DNA of 64,000 bases from Streptomyces sp. NRRL S-646 (GCF_000720765.1 NZ_JODC01000007.1:868001-932000); one strand, 5' to 3'. Shown: positions 50,180 through 58,778, counted from the stretch's first letter. The notes: generated from the sequence alone by a model not told the origin. Program-made: numbers and translations.

Positions 50180-51726
50180 GAGTCTCCTTCCGCGGGAATG
50201 TCGGGACGTCGCTTCACTGGCCCCGGAGGTTCGGCCGCTACACCGCCGACCAACTCCTCACCGGGCTCGGACCCGGGCTGAGCCTTGGCGGGTTCACCGC
50301 CCGGCTGGTTCTTCGCGGGCTCGGTGGTGTGCCCCGGTGGCGAGGCGTCCTGGTGGGCCGTGTCGGCCGCTGTGGCGGCGCCCGGGCCCGAGCCGGCCGG
50401 GGCCGTCTCCCGGGGTTCCGGTCGGCCCGGTACGCGGGCCAGTTCCGGTGATGACGTGTCCAGGGGGACCGACCACGACCGTACGAGCCCCAACTGGACT
50501 GCCTGGCGCGGGAGTACGGAGTCCAGGAGCCAGTCCGCGGCGACGCGGACGCGGTTGCCGGGCATGGCCGCGAGGTGGTAGCCGCGGGTGACCGCTCCGG
50601 CCAGGGGGCCGGGCAGGGGGACGCCCAGCGGGTTGGCGGCGGCCTTCGTGCCGCCCAGGTCGACGACGAAGCCCAGGTCGCGGTGGCGGTAGGCGCGCCG
50701 TTCACCTACCCCGAGGGACGCGGCGACGTTCTGCGCCGCGACCTTGCCGTGCCGCCAGGCGTGCTGCGCGGTCATCGGCGTGTACGTCCCGGGGTTGTTC
50801 AGGTCCGGCACCGCGGCCGCGTCACCGCACGCGAACACCTCGGGGCGGCCCGGCACTTGCAGATGCGGGTCGACGAGGAGCCGGCCGCGTTCCAGCGGCT
50901 GCCCGGTGGACTCGACGAGCGGATCGGGCCGTACGCCCACGCACCACACCAGGGTGCGGGTGTCGACGAACTCGCCGTCGGTCAGCAGCACTCCGCCCGG
51001 CGTGGCCTCCTTCACGGAGGTCCCCATGCGCACCTCGACGCCGCGCTGCCGCAGCACCCGGTCGGCGGTGCGCGAGAGCCGTTCGTCCATCTCGGGCAGG
51101 ACACGCGGCGCGATGTCGAGCAGCATCCAGCGCGGCTGCATGCCGTGCCGCAGGGGGTGCCGGCGTACCTGCGCGTCGGTGTACATCTGCCCGTGCGCCG
51201 CGACCTCGGTCCCGGTGTATCCGGCGCCGACCACCACGAAGGTGCAGCGCGCGGCGCAGCTCTTCGGGTCGTCCGCGTTGGCGGCGAGTTCCACCTGCCG
51301 GGTGACGTGATCGCGCAGGTACAGCGCCTCGGGCAGCCCCCGGAAGCCGTGCGCGTACTCGGCCACGCCCGGGATGGGCAGCAGCTTGTTGACGCTGCCG
51401 ACGGCGAGCACGAGCCGGTCGTACGCCAGCGTGCCGCCCCCGCCCTCCGGGTCGGTGTAGTGCACGCTCTGCCCGTCGAGGTCGACGGAGTCGGCCTCGC
51501 CGAGCACCAGCCGGACGTGCGGCAGGGTGCCGGAGAGGGAGACGGACACCCGGCGGGGTTCCAGGATCCCCGCGGCGACCTGGGGCAGCAGGGGCAGGTA
51601 CAGGAAGTAGTCGGTCGGATTCAGCAGGGTGACGTCGGCCTTGTGCCGCATCAGCCGGGACAGGGTGCGGGCCGTCCGGTACCCGGCGAATCCGGCACCG
51701 ACGATCACGATGCGGGGTCGACTCAC
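50176..51726 (-). CDS. NAD(P)/FAD-dependent oxidoreductase, type II NADH dehydrogenase-like
   Basis: A 516-residue flavoprotein. The first Rossmann motif is IVIVGAGFAGYRTARTLSRL. NPTDYFLYLPLLPQVAAG is typical of NDH-2, and the second nucleotide motif is FVVVGAGYTGTEVA. The FAD end motif is VFACGDAAAVPDLNNPGTYT. A Pro/Gly/Glu-rich, disordered extension of about 90 residues ends the protein. NDH-2 enzymes pass NADH electrons to quinone. The GTG at 51726 has GGAGG 6 nt before it. It opens the long minus-strand array; the transketolase start overlaps its stop by ATGA. Confidence 0.88.
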   Translation of the reverse strand: MSRPRIVIVGAGFAGYRTARTLSRLMRHKADVTLLNPTDYFLYLPLLPQVAAGILEPRRVSVSLSGTLPHVRLVLGEADSVDLDGQSVHYTDPEGGGGTLAYDRLVLAVGSVNKLLPIPGVAEYAHGFRGLPEALYLRDHVTRQVELAANADDPKSCAARCTFVVVGAGYTGTEVAAHGQMYTDAQVRRHPLRHGMQPRWMLLDIAPRVLPEMDERLSRTADRVLRQRGVEVRMGTSVKEATPGGVLLTDGEFVDTRTLVWCVGVRPDPLVESTGQPLERGRLLVDPHLQVPGRPEVFACGDAAAVPDLNNPGTYTPMTAQHAWRHGKVAAQNVAASLGVGERRAYRHRDLGFVVDLGGTKAAANPLGVPLPGPLAGAVTRGYHLAAMPGNRVRVAADWLLDSVLPRQAVQLGLVRSWSVPLDTSSPELARVPGRPEPRETAPAGSGPGAATAADTAHQDASPPGHTTEPAKNQPGGEPAKAQPGSEPGEELVGGVAAEPPGPVKRRPDIPAEGDS

Positions 51727-51803
51727 GGTTCGCCTCCGGCGCTGTCGCGTACGTCGTGCGGAGCCTTCCGCGTCCCCCTGGTCAGGACCCCCAAACGTCC
51801 GCC

Positions 51804-51828
51804 GGTTTCCGCTGCGGGCGCCGGGTAC
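51804..51828 (+). promoter_or_regulatory. SigB-like promoter candidate
   Basis: GGTT (51804-51807), 15 bases, GGGTAC (51823-51828), 49 bp before the start of the decayed F420-type gene. The central GGGTACCC is palindromic. Confidence 0.55.
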
Positions 51829-51876
51829 CCGGAGCGGACCGGCCCCCAGGCCCAGTGCCTCCCGGAGGTGTCCCCC

Positions 51877-52231
51877 ATGCCCGAGTACGGCTACTTCCTC
51901 TCGTGCGAGGGGTCCGGTCCCGCGGAACTCGTCGAACAGGCGAGGACGGCGGAGCAGGCCGGATTCCAGTCGCTGTGGATCTCGGACCACTACACGTGGA
52001 ACGACGCCCAGGGCCAGAGCCCCTTCGTGTGGTCGGTGATCGGCGCGCTCTCGGAGGCGGCGTCGCTGCCGGTCGAGACGGCGGCGACCTCGGCGGTGAT
52101 GCTGACCGGCCGCTTCCGGCTCGACGTGGGCACCGGTGAGGCCCTCAACGATGTGCCGCCTGTTCACCGGCGAGAAGGTCAGCCACCACGGCATCCACTG
52201 CACGGTGCTGCCACAGCTGCAGCAGTCCTGA
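51877..52231 (+). pseudogene. Decayed F420-dependent LLM-class oxidoreductase
   Basis: The start MPEYGYFLSCEGSGPAELVE, EQAGFQSLWISDHYTWNDAQ and AATSAVMLTGRFRLDVGTGE is the G6PDH-like F420 family. After GEALN the frame jumps: RLFTGEKVSHHGIHCTV appears in another frame, which in intact members lies about 30 residues further on. The remaining 200 residues are absent. A normal member has about 320 residues. The promoter-like element and ribosome site upstream are still intact. Confidence 0.82.
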
Positions 52232-52241
52232 GGGATCAGCG

Positions 52242-53333
52242 ATGAAACTCCACCGCCCCGTCGTCTCCGTCTACACGGTGCCGACCGACGCTCCCGAGGC
52301 CGACGGCACGCTGGCCTGGGAGTCCACGACCATGGTGATCGCCGAGGTGACGACGGGCGACGAGACCGGCACGGGCTGGACGTACGGCCCGCCGGCGGTC
52401 GGCGACTTCCTGCGCGACCACCTCGCCCCGCTGGTCGAGGGCCGCTCCGCCCTCGACATCCCCGCCCTGCACGACGCGATGTGCCGTTCCGTCCGCAACG
52501 CGGGCCGCCCCGGGATCGCCGCGGGCGCGATCTCCGCGGTGGACATCGCGCTGTGGGACCTCAAGGCGCGCCTCCTCGAACTCCCCCTGGCCCGGCTGCT
52601 CGGCGTGTGCCGCGAGCGGGTCCCGGTCTACGGCAGCGGCGGCTTCACGACGTACCACGACACGCATCTGGCCGCGCAGCTCAACGGCTGGGTGCACGGG
52701 CAGCACATCCCCCGGGTCAAGATCAAGATCGGGGAGAGCTGGGGCCGTGCGGCCGCCCGCGACCTGGCCCGCGTGCGGGCGGCACGCCATGTCATCGGTT
52801 CCGAGGCCGAGTTGTACGTCGACGCGAACGGCGGCTACACCCGCAAACAGGCCGTCCGCGTCGGCCGTGCCCTGGCCGAGCACGGCGTCGGCTGGTTCGA
52901 GGAGCCGGTCTCCTCGGACGACCTGACGGGTCTGCGCCTGGTCCGTGACGCCCTGGTGTGCGATGTGACGGCCGGCGAGTACGGCTACGACCTCCCCTAC
53001 TTCGCCCGCATGATCGCGGCCGGCTCGGTCGACTGCCTGCAGATCGACGCGACACGCTGCGGCGGCATCACGGAGTTCCTGCGCGCCGCCGCGCTCGCCC
53101 AGGCCCACTGCCTGGAGGTCTCCACCCACTGCGCCCCGCACGCCCACGCCGCGGCGGCCGCCTCGCTCCCCAACCTCCGCCACATGGAGTGGTTCCACGA
53201 CCACGTACGCATCGAGGACATGTTCTTCGACGGGGCGCTGGACCCGACGGGAGGCACGGTGCGCCCGGTGGCCGGTCTGGGCCACGGGCTGACCCTGCGG
53301 ACCGACGAGGTGGAGGAATACCGGGTCGGCTAG
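52242..53333 (+). CDS. Enolase-superfamily enzyme (mandelate racemase/muconate lactonising type)
   Basis: A 363-residue enzyme. The KxK acid/base motif is RVKIKIGESWGR. Metal ligands are in LYVDANGGYT (Asp), GWFEEPV (Glu) and TAGEYGYDLPY (Glu). A C-terminal His is in STHCAPHAHAAAA. The MR subgroup racemises or dehydrates sugar acids. It begins 10 bp after the decayed F420 gene, so both may have shared a transcript. Its stop codon lies in the hairpin shared with the convergent SDR gene. Confidence 0.88.
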   Translation: MKLHRPVVSVYTVPTDAPEADGTLAWESTTMVIAEVTTGDETGTGWTYGPPAVGDFLRDHLAPLVEGRSALDIPALHDAMCRSVRNAGRPGIAAGAISAVDIALWDLKARLLELPLARLLGVCRERVPVYGSGGFTTYHDTHLAAQLNGWVHGQHIPRVKIKIGESWGRAAARDLARVRAARHVIGSEAELYVDANGGYTRKQAVRVGRALAEHGVGWFEEPVSSDDLTGLRLVRDALVCDVTAGEYGYDLPYFARMIAAGSVDCLQIDATRCGGITEFLRAAALAQAHCLEVSTHCAPHAHAAAAASLPNLRHMEWFHDHVRIEDMFFDGALDPTGGTVRPVAGLGHGLTLRTDEVEEYRVG

Positions 53334-53352
53334 GCCCGAACGACAGGGCCTA
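53331..53352. terminator. Bidirectional hairpin containing both stop codons
   Basis: TAGGCCC (53331-53337) pairs with GGGCCTA (53346-53352) around an 8-base loop. The left arm includes the TAG stop of the enolase-superfamily gene; the right arm includes the TAG stop of the convergent SDR gene read from the other strand. Confidence 0.7.
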
Positions 53353-54381
53353 ACGGCGGGCGAGCCGGGTCAGCTTCCGTGCGGCCACCACGCCGGCGCC
53401 GACGGTGAGCGCCGTCCCCACCCGGCCACGGTTCCGGGAGAGCCATTCCTGCGCACTGTCCGGCCGGGACTCGTCGTCGAACCGCCCGTGCGCCCCGAAG
53501 TCCCGTCCGTGCGCGCCGTCCGCCGGGGTCCACAGGTTGCCGATCTCGCCGTGCTCGCCCTCGTCCTGCTGGGCGTCGAAGCCGGTGCGTGCGAGATAGC
53601 GGTCGAGCACTCCGGGAGCCACCGCGTTGGCGAGCAGGGTGGCCACCGTGGAGCTTCCGACCCAGTACTCGCGCCGCCGACCGTGGGAGGCGGCGTGCAC
53701 GATCGCGCGGGCCGCGACCTCCGGCTGGAACACCGGTGCCACCGGTCGGGCCCGCCCCGGCATCCGGCTCAACACCCAGTCGAACTGCGGGGTGTTGACG
53801 GCCGGAAGCTGCACCATCGTCGTGCGGACGCCGCTGCCGGTGTGCAGCAGCTCGCACCGCAGCGACTCGTTGAACCCCTGGATCGCGTGCTTGGCCCCGC
53901 AGTACGCCGACTGCAGCGGAATCCCGCGGTAGGCGAGCGCCGAGCCGACCTGCACGATCGTGCCGCGGTCGCGCGGCAGCATGTGGTGCAGCGCGGCCCG
54001 GGTGCCGAACACACAGCCCAGATACGTCACTTCGGTCACCCGCCGGAACTCGTCCGGGGTGATCCCGGTGAACGGAGCGAACACCCCGGAGAAGGCGTTG
54101 TTGACCCATACGTCGATGTGCCCGAACGCGTCGGCGACCTGCTGGGCCGCGTCGTCGACCGCCTTGGCGTCGGCCATGTCGACGGTGACGACAAGGGCCT
54201 CACCCCCGGCACGCTGCACCTCGTCAGCGGCCGCGGCGAGGCCTTCACGTCCGCGGGCGAGCAGTGCGACACGGTCGCCCCGGGCGGCGAAGGCCAGGGC
54301 CGTGGCCCGCCCCACGCCGCCGCTGGCCCCGGTCACGACGACGGCTTTGCGACCCCCCGGCACGGGCACCCCCAAACGCAT
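53350..54381 (-). CDS. Short-chain dehydrogenase/reductase
   Basis: A 343-residue SDR. The cofactor motif is VVVTGASGGVGRATALAFA; VWVNNAFSGVFAPF has the NNA motif; catalytic residues are Ser in VGSALAYRGIPLQ and YxxxK in SAYCGAKHAIQGF. The C-terminal about 90 residues extend beyond the classical fold and end with a weak hydrophobic segment (GTALTVGAGVVAARKL), which may tether it to the membrane. The ATG at 54381 is preferred to a GTG two codons upstream. The substrate is unknown. Confidence 0.88.
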   Translation of the reverse strand: MRLGVPVPGGRKAVVVTGASGGVGRATALAFAARGDRVALLARGREGLAAAADEVQRAGGEALVVTVDMADAKAVDDAAQQVADAFGHIDVWVNNAFSGVFAPFTGITPDEFRRVTEVTYLGCVFGTRAALHHMLPRDRGTIVQVGSALAYRGIPLQSAYCGAKHAIQGFNESLRCELLHTGSGVRTTMVQLPAVNTPQFDWVLSRMPGRARPVAPVFQPEVAARAIVHAASHGRRREYWVGSSTVATLLANAVAPGVLDRYLARTGFDAQQDEGEHGEIGNLWTPADGAHGRDFGAHGRFDDESRPDSAQEWLSRNRGRVGTALTVGAGVVAARKLTRLARR

Positions 54382-54393
54382 GCGCACGACTCG

Positions 54394-54936
54394 TCACCCC
54401 CGGTGGTGCGGCTGCTCGGGGTCGATGTCGTCCTGGCTCGGCGCCGGCGTGCCCGCACCGCCCGGTTCACCCGCGAGGGGCGCACCGGCGGCCCCGCCCA
54501 CACCGCCGGGCGCGACCGGCGGCATCGGCGGATACGGCGCCCCCAGCCCGCTCGGCGGCGCTGCGGGTGCCCGGCCGCCGACGACGGGGTCGCCCTGGCT
54601 CGCGGCGGCCTGCTCCGCCTCCCGCTCCGGCGTGGGCCGGGACGTGGAGGGGCGGGCCATGCCGCGCAGGACGTAGGCGACGACGCCGAGGACCGCCCCG
54701 GTGATCAGTGCCGCGGCCCAGTCGGGCAGGCCGATCGCCAGGGCCAGTCCGAGGGTGAGTGCGAGGGCCGCGCCCGCGTACAGGGCGACGGCTCCGGACA
54801 CGGCGTAGAGCATGGCCCTACGCCGCTGCTTGCGAGTCTGTTCGCGCAGTTCGTCGCGCACGGTCTCGCGCGCCACCTGCGCCAGCTCGTCGACCAGGTG
54901 CCTGTCCAGGTGCTCCAGATGATCCAAGCCTTCCAT
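54394..54936 (-). CDS. Holin-like (superfamily III) membrane protein
   Basis: A 180-residue protein. N-terminal helical DHLEHLDRHLVDELAQVA and ETVRDELREQTRKQRRRAML are followed by two membrane helices (YAVSGAVALYAGAALALTLG; AAALITGAVLGVVAYVLRG). The rest is a Pro/Gly-rich disordered tail. This is the Actino_Holin / phage holin family III plan, common on chromosomes as a non-phage membrane protein. It is divergent from the hemerythrin gene; a GGGTAC element (54951-54946, minus strand) lies just upstream. Confidence 0.78.
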   Translation of the reverse strand: MEGLDHLEHLDRHLVDELAQVARETVRDELREQTRKQRRRAMLYAVSGAVALYAGAALALTLGLALAIGLPDWAAALITGAVLGVVAYVLRGMARPSTSRPTPEREAEQAAASQGDPVVGGRAPAAPPSGLGAPYPPMPPVAPGGVGGAAGAPLAGEPGGAGTPAPSQDDIDPEQPHHRG

Positions 54937-54996
54937 GGCCGCCGAGTACCCGTACGGGCGTACGGATAACGCGGTCCGTCACGGCCGGAAAGCAGT

Positions 54997-55021
54997 GCGT
55001 CAGCCCCCGGCCGCCGGGTAC
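54997..55021 (+). promoter_or_regulatory. SigB-like promoter candidate for hemerythrin gene
   Basis: GCGT (54997-55000), 15 bases, GGGTAC (55016-55021), 54 bp before ATG. The GGGTACCC core is palindromic. Confidence 0.58.
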
Positions 55022-55075
55022 CCGGCCCACTCGCACGACCAAAACCCTCACAGACCCCTTTACAGGAGTTGCAGG

Positions 55076-55624
55076 ATGACCGAGCGCACCGATGTGGTGG
55101 AGCTGCTCAAGGGGCAGCACACCCGGATCCGAGAACTGTTCGACGAGGTGGCGAACGCCAAGGGCACGGACCGAAAGCGGCACTTCCACGATCTCGTCCG
55201 GCTCCTCGCGGTGCACGAGACCGCCGAGGAAGAGGTCGTCCATCCCTTCGCCCGCAAGAACATCGACGGCGGCGAGCTGGTCGTGAAGGACCGGATCGAG
55301 GAGGAGGAGAAGGCCAAGGCGGCCCTGTCCCGGCTGGACGACATGGATCCGGACTCGCCCGAGTTCCTGGACCAGTTCGCGGCCCTGCGCCAGGACGTGC
55401 TCGCACACGCCGACAACGAGGAGCGGTACGAGTTCGCCCACTTCAGGCGGGTCGCCGACCGCGACAGGCTGGAAACCCTGGCCCGTGCTGTGCAGGCGGC
55501 CGAGGCCCTGGCACCCACGCGTCCGCACCCGGGCACCGACACCGCCCTGAAGAACGTGGCGGTGGGCCCGGTCGCGGCCGTCGTCGACCGCACGCGTGAC
55601 GTCGTACGCAAGGCGATGGGCTGA
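55076..55624 (+). CDS. Hemerythrin-like HHE domain protein
   Basis: A 182-residue protein with di-iron ligand pattern: LLKGQHTRIRELFDEV, HFHDLVRLLAVHETAEEEVV (HxxxE type), HPFARK, and later VLAHADNEERYEF and AHFRR. The HHE fold binds O2, NO or iron and is common in stress regulons. AGGAG precedes ATG by about 8 nt. The C-terminal 40 residues are Ala/Thr/Pro-rich and end VVDRTRDVVRKAMG. It has a SigB-like element upstream and is divergent from the holin-like gene. Confidence 0.9.
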   Translation: MTERTDVVELLKGQHTRIRELFDEVANAKGTDRKRHFHDLVRLLAVHETAEEEVVHPFARKNIDGGELVVKDRIEEEEKAKAALSRLDDMDPDSPEFLDQFAALRQDVLAHADNEERYEFAHFRRVADRDRLETLARAVQAAEALAPTRPHPGTDTALKNVAVGPVAAVVDRTRDVVRKAMG

Positions 55625-55713
55625 TCCACACCCCGGGGCGGCCGGGCCGAGGACGATCACCGAAACGATCGGAAAAGATCTCCTCGCCCGGCCGCCCCAA
55701 CTAGGCTTTGCGC

Positions 55714-56061
55714 ATGGACATTCTGGGAGCCACGCTGCGCATCTGCGTCGACGACCTGGAGACCGCGGTCCCCTTCTACGAACGGCTGGCGGGCGGCAGA
55801 GCCCAACGCTTCGAACGCGGCGGCGTCCAGGTGGCCGCAGTCGGCTGTTTCCTGCTGATGAGCGGGCCCGAGGCAGAGCTGGAGGTGCTGCGCAAGATCT
55901 CCGCGACGATCGCCGTCAAGGACGTCGAGGAGACCCACCGGGTGCTCACCGAACTCGGCGCGCACATCGTGGCGGGCCCGGTGCCGACGCCGGGTGGCCG
56001 CAACCTGATCGCGATGCATCCGGACGGCATGGTGTACGAGTACGTGGACCGCAACGTGTAG
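55714..56061 (+). CDS. VOC-family (glyoxalase-like) protein
   Basis: A 115-residue single-domain VOC protein: ATLRICVDDLETAVPFYERL, FLLMSGPEAELEVLRKISAT, VKDVEETHRVLTELGAHIV and NLIAMHPDGMVYEYVD. The terminal Glu is in VYEYV; the N-terminal His of many VOC enzymes is replaced by Arg, so metal binding is uncertain. TAGGCT lies six bases before ATG, so the transcript may be leaderless. It ends 4 bp from the convergent DUF5107 gene. Confidence 0.85.
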   Translation: MDILGATLRICVDDLETAVPFYERLAGGRAQRFERGGVQVAAVGCFLLMSGPEAELEVLRKISATIAVKDVEETHRVLTELGAHIVAGPVPTPGGRNLIAMHPDGMVYEYVDRNV

Positions 56062-56065
56062 TTCC

Positions 56066-57994
56066 CTACGCGTCCGGGGGTCGCATGCGGAAGTCGTAGT
56101 GGGCCGGGAGCGGTTCGTCGGTCAGTCTCGACCACAGGCGGCCGATCGCCTCCGCTCCCTCCCGCAGATCGGCGGCTTCGAAGCCCACGCGGAAGACGTC
56201 CAGCGCCTCCTCCCGCCGCCCCTCCGCGAGCAGCAGCCCGGCCTCGATCAGCCGGAACCGGCCGCGCTCCCGGGTGGCAGGGTGCAGCCGCTCCCAGACC
56301 CCGCGCGCCTGAGCGGTGCGGCGTACGGCGAGCATGGCCTCGATCGCCTCGCGGCCCAGCGCGGCCGTGGCAGCCGTCCACCGTTCCCCGCCGTCGCGCC
56401 GCTCGTGGCACAGGTCGTCGAAGGCGTCGGCGTACCGGTCCGCGGCCCGCTCGTGGTTGCCGCTCTCCTGGTCGGCGACGGCGAGGCAGCGCAGCAACGG
56501 CCAGAGCGACGGGGCGAGTTCGAGGGCCCGCTCCCAGCTGCGCACCGCCTGCGCCCGGTCACCGGAGTGCCACTGGGCGACACCGAGGTGGTACTCGGTG
56601 AGCGGGGTCGCGGGCGCGGTCTCCAGCATGTCCCGCCAGTGCGGGGCGACCAGTGTCTCGCCGGGCGGCCGCACCCGGCGTGGCTCGGGGAAGGCACCGG
56701 CCCGCAGCAGTTGCAGCCAGGGCTCCTGGGCCTCGCCGAGCGTGCCCTCGTCGAAGGGGGTGCCGGGCAGCTTCCAGTCGGCGCGCAGCACTTCGAGCGC
56801 ACCCCAGCCGGAGCCGACGGCGAGGATCTCACCGGGTTCGGTGTCGGCGTGCTGCTTCCAGGCGGCGTGGGCGGCGTCGACGCCGGCGCGCGGGAGTGCG
56901 CTCTCCAGGCGGGCCTCCACTTCGTCGGCCGCCTCCGGAGAGCTCAGCGGACCGTAGGCCTCCAGCCACGACACCTCGCTCTGCGCTTCCAGCCGAACAT
57001 GCTCCAGCTGGGTGCGGGCGAGCCCGGCCTGGATCTCCGAGTAGCCGCCCGTGCCGGGTTCCGTGAGCCACTGCTGCCAGCGGCGCCCGCCGGGTCCCTT
57101 CCCCCAGACGAAGAGCTTGCGTCCGCGCAGCAGGTCGGTGGAGGTCTGCACCAGACCGTGCCCGTCCTCGTCGAGGGCGGCGATCCAGCGCCGTCGCGCA
57201 TCGGGCAGGTCGTAGAAGTAGTCGGCGGCGCAAGGGAGTTGCCGTATCCCGGCGCACGACGGTGCGGGCACCTTCCGCAGGCGCCGCTCGTACCCGAACT
57301 GCCAGGCCTCCTCCGCGGGGGCCAGCACCCGGCGCTCCTCCGGCACGGCGATGTTGGACCACCAGTACGTCGACACGGGCCGCTCGTGCGGGTTGCGGAT
57401 GCGGACGCCGACGTACAGGAAGTCGGAGTCCTCCGGCAGCCACAGGTCGACCTGGAAGGGCAGGTCCCGCAGGCGTTCCCACTCCCACAGCCGGAGCATC
57501 TCGCCGCCGTCGGGGGCGGGGACGCGGGCGGCGTGCAGTGGGGAACAGGAGAGGGTGGTGTGGCCGGTGGCGCCGATGTTCCATTCGATTCCGCCGGAGT
57601 ACCAGGCGCCGTTGAGGGCGAAGTTCGCGGGCTGGAACACCGGGTTGCGGTACAGGAGTTCACGACCGGTGGGCTTGTACACGAGGGAGGCGACACGGCC
57701 GCCGAGACCGGGCAGTACGGTGGCGCGCAGCCGGCCGTTCTCGATCACGAGGGCGTCGAACTCACGGGGCTCGCGTGCCCGCCCGTACCCGTCCCGGACC
57801 CGCACCGGCAGCAGGCTGCGGAGGGGCTCGTAGCCGGCCTGCCGGGCGATGTCCCGCGGCAGTTCGTCCCGGTCCCGGTCCTCGATGCGGTGAACCTCGT
57901 GCAGCAGCCGCAACGGGGGCAGCGGATTGTCCGGCCCCAACTCCGCGGCGGGCAGCGTCAGTACCTCACGTCGGATGGTCGTCACGATCACCAT
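56066..57994 (-). CDS. DUF5107/TPR protein, likely carbohydrate-related
   Basis: A 642-residue protein. The N-terminal domain is beta-rich (LPGLGGRVASLVYKPTGREL, NPVFQPANFALNGAWYSGGI, EWNIGATGHTT), as in DUF5107 proteins, which resemble galactose-mutarotase-like folds. From about residue 430, TPR-like helices follow: TEYHLGVAQWHSGDRAQAVR, LELAPSLWPLLRCLAVADQE and FRLIEAGLLLAEGRREEALD. It probably binds or processes a carbohydrate (inference). GGGGAG precedes ATG. It converges on the VOC gene. Confidence 0.82.
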   Translation of the reverse strand: MVIVTTIRREVLTLPAAELGPDNPLPPLRLLHEVHRIEDRDRDELPRDIARQAGYEPLRSLLPVRVRDGYGRAREPREFDALVIENGRLRATVLPGLGGRVASLVYKPTGRELLYRNPVFQPANFALNGAWYSGGIEWNIGATGHTTLSCSPLHAARVPAPDGGEMLRLWEWERLRDLPFQVDLWLPEDSDFLYVGVRIRNPHERPVSTYWWSNIAVPEERRVLAPAEEAWQFGYERRLRKVPAPSCAGIRQLPCAADYFYDLPDARRRWIAALDEDGHGLVQTSTDLLRGRKLFVWGKGPGGRRWQQWLTEPGTGGYSEIQAGLARTQLEHVRLEAQSEVSWLEAYGPLSSPEAADEVEARLESALPRAGVDAAHAAWKQHADTEPGEILAVGSGWGALEVLRADWKLPGTPFDEGTLGEAQEPWLQLLRAGAFPEPRRVRPPGETLVAPHWRDMLETAPATPLTEYHLGVAQWHSGDRAQAVRSWERALELAPSLWPLLRCLAVADQESGNHERAADRYADAFDDLCHERRDGGERWTAATAALGREAIEAMLAVRRTAQARGVWERLHPATRERGRFRLIEAGLLLAEGRREEALDVFRVGFEAADLREGAEAIGRLWSRLTDEPLPAHYDFRMRPPDA

Positions 57995-58071
57995 GGAAGC
58001 CGCTCCCCGCCGACCTGACCAGGGGACCTACCGGTCAGGATTCCGCAAAGGCGGCAACGTCTGCCCTGGGG

Positions 58072-58150
58072 GAGCTTGCGGCGCCCTGAAGGGGCGCGGG
58101 GCTGTATCGATATGCGGCTCCGCCGCGTGGGCGCGACCAGCCACGACGGG
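58072..58150. repeat. Dispersed Streptomyces repeat
   Basis: Segments GGGGCGCGGGGCTGTATCGA, ATATGCGGCTCCGCCGCGTG and GGCGCGACCAGCCACGACGG are recognised as a multicopy intergenic repeat of Streptomyces. It contains several small stems (GCGGCTCCGCCGC). It lies between two genes on the minus strand. Confidence 0.65.
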
Positions 58151-58180
58151 CCCGCAGACGAACCGATACCCGTCGTGGCA

Positions 58181-58759
58181 CTACCCGACTCGCGGCTCCC
58201 GGCGCGGAACGTCCTCCGCAGTGATCGCCCACCGCTCGTGATCCCGCCAGTCCCCGTCGATAAAAATCATCTTCGGCGAGAACCCCTCGAGCCGAAAACC
58301 ACACGCGCGCGCCAGCGCAATGGACGCCGCGTTCTGCGGCTGAGCGTTGATCTCCAGCCGATGCAGCCGCATCGGCCCGAACGCGTACCCCACCACCAGG
58401 TCCAGCCCCTCCCGCATCAGCCCGCGCCCGGCGGCGTGCGCGAAGGCGCCGTAGCCGAGCGCGCCGCACTGGAAGCCGCCCTCGACGATGTTGTTGATGT
58501 TGATGTACCCGGCGATGGCCCCGGCCCCCTGCGCGCCGTCCTTCTCGCAGACGAGGAACCCGGCCTTGGTCGGGTCCTCGATCAGCCGGCCCGCGTAAGC
58601 GGTGTACGCGCTCGCCGTGTCCGGCGGGAACAGCCAGGGGTGATGCAGGTCCTTGCTCTCGCGGGCACGGGCGGTGAACTCGGCACCGTCCTCGTAGGTG
58701 AAGTGACGTATACCCACGCGGGAGCCTTCGGCGAGGTAACCGGATGCGGTGTGCGGCAT
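58181..58759 (-). CDS. GNAT-family N-acetyltransferase (RimJ-like)
   Basis: A 192-residue GNAT protein: IRHFTYEDGAEFTARARESK, AGYININNIVEGGFQCGALG, YGAFAHAAGRGLMREGLDLV (acetyl-CoA loop in the RimJ form), RLEINAQPQNAASIALARAC, and GFRLEGFSPKMIF. It resembles RimJ/RimL-type acetyltransferases of protein N-termini or amines. The start MPHTASGYLAEG is supported by position but the ribosome site is weak. The substrate is unknown. Confidence 0.88.
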   Translation of the reverse strand: MPHTASGYLAEGSRVGIRHFTYEDGAEFTARARESKDLHHPWLFPPDTASAYTAYAGRLIEDPTKAGFLVCEKDGAQGAGAIAGYININNIVEGGFQCGALGYGAFAHAAGRGLMREGLDLVVGYAFGPMRLHRLEINAQPQNAASIALARACGFRLEGFSPKMIFIDGDWRDHERWAITAEDVPRREPRVG

Positions 58760-58778
58760 CCCGCCACCCTACGGCGGT

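Noticed and set aside
48395..50281. A 628-codon plus-strand frame across the transketolase
   Set aside because: Mirror of third-position GC; no family features, while the transketolase motifs are complete.
54394..54936. Holin-like gene as sign of a prophage
   Set aside because: No other phage gene is nearby; this holin family is a normal chromosomal gene in Streptomyces.
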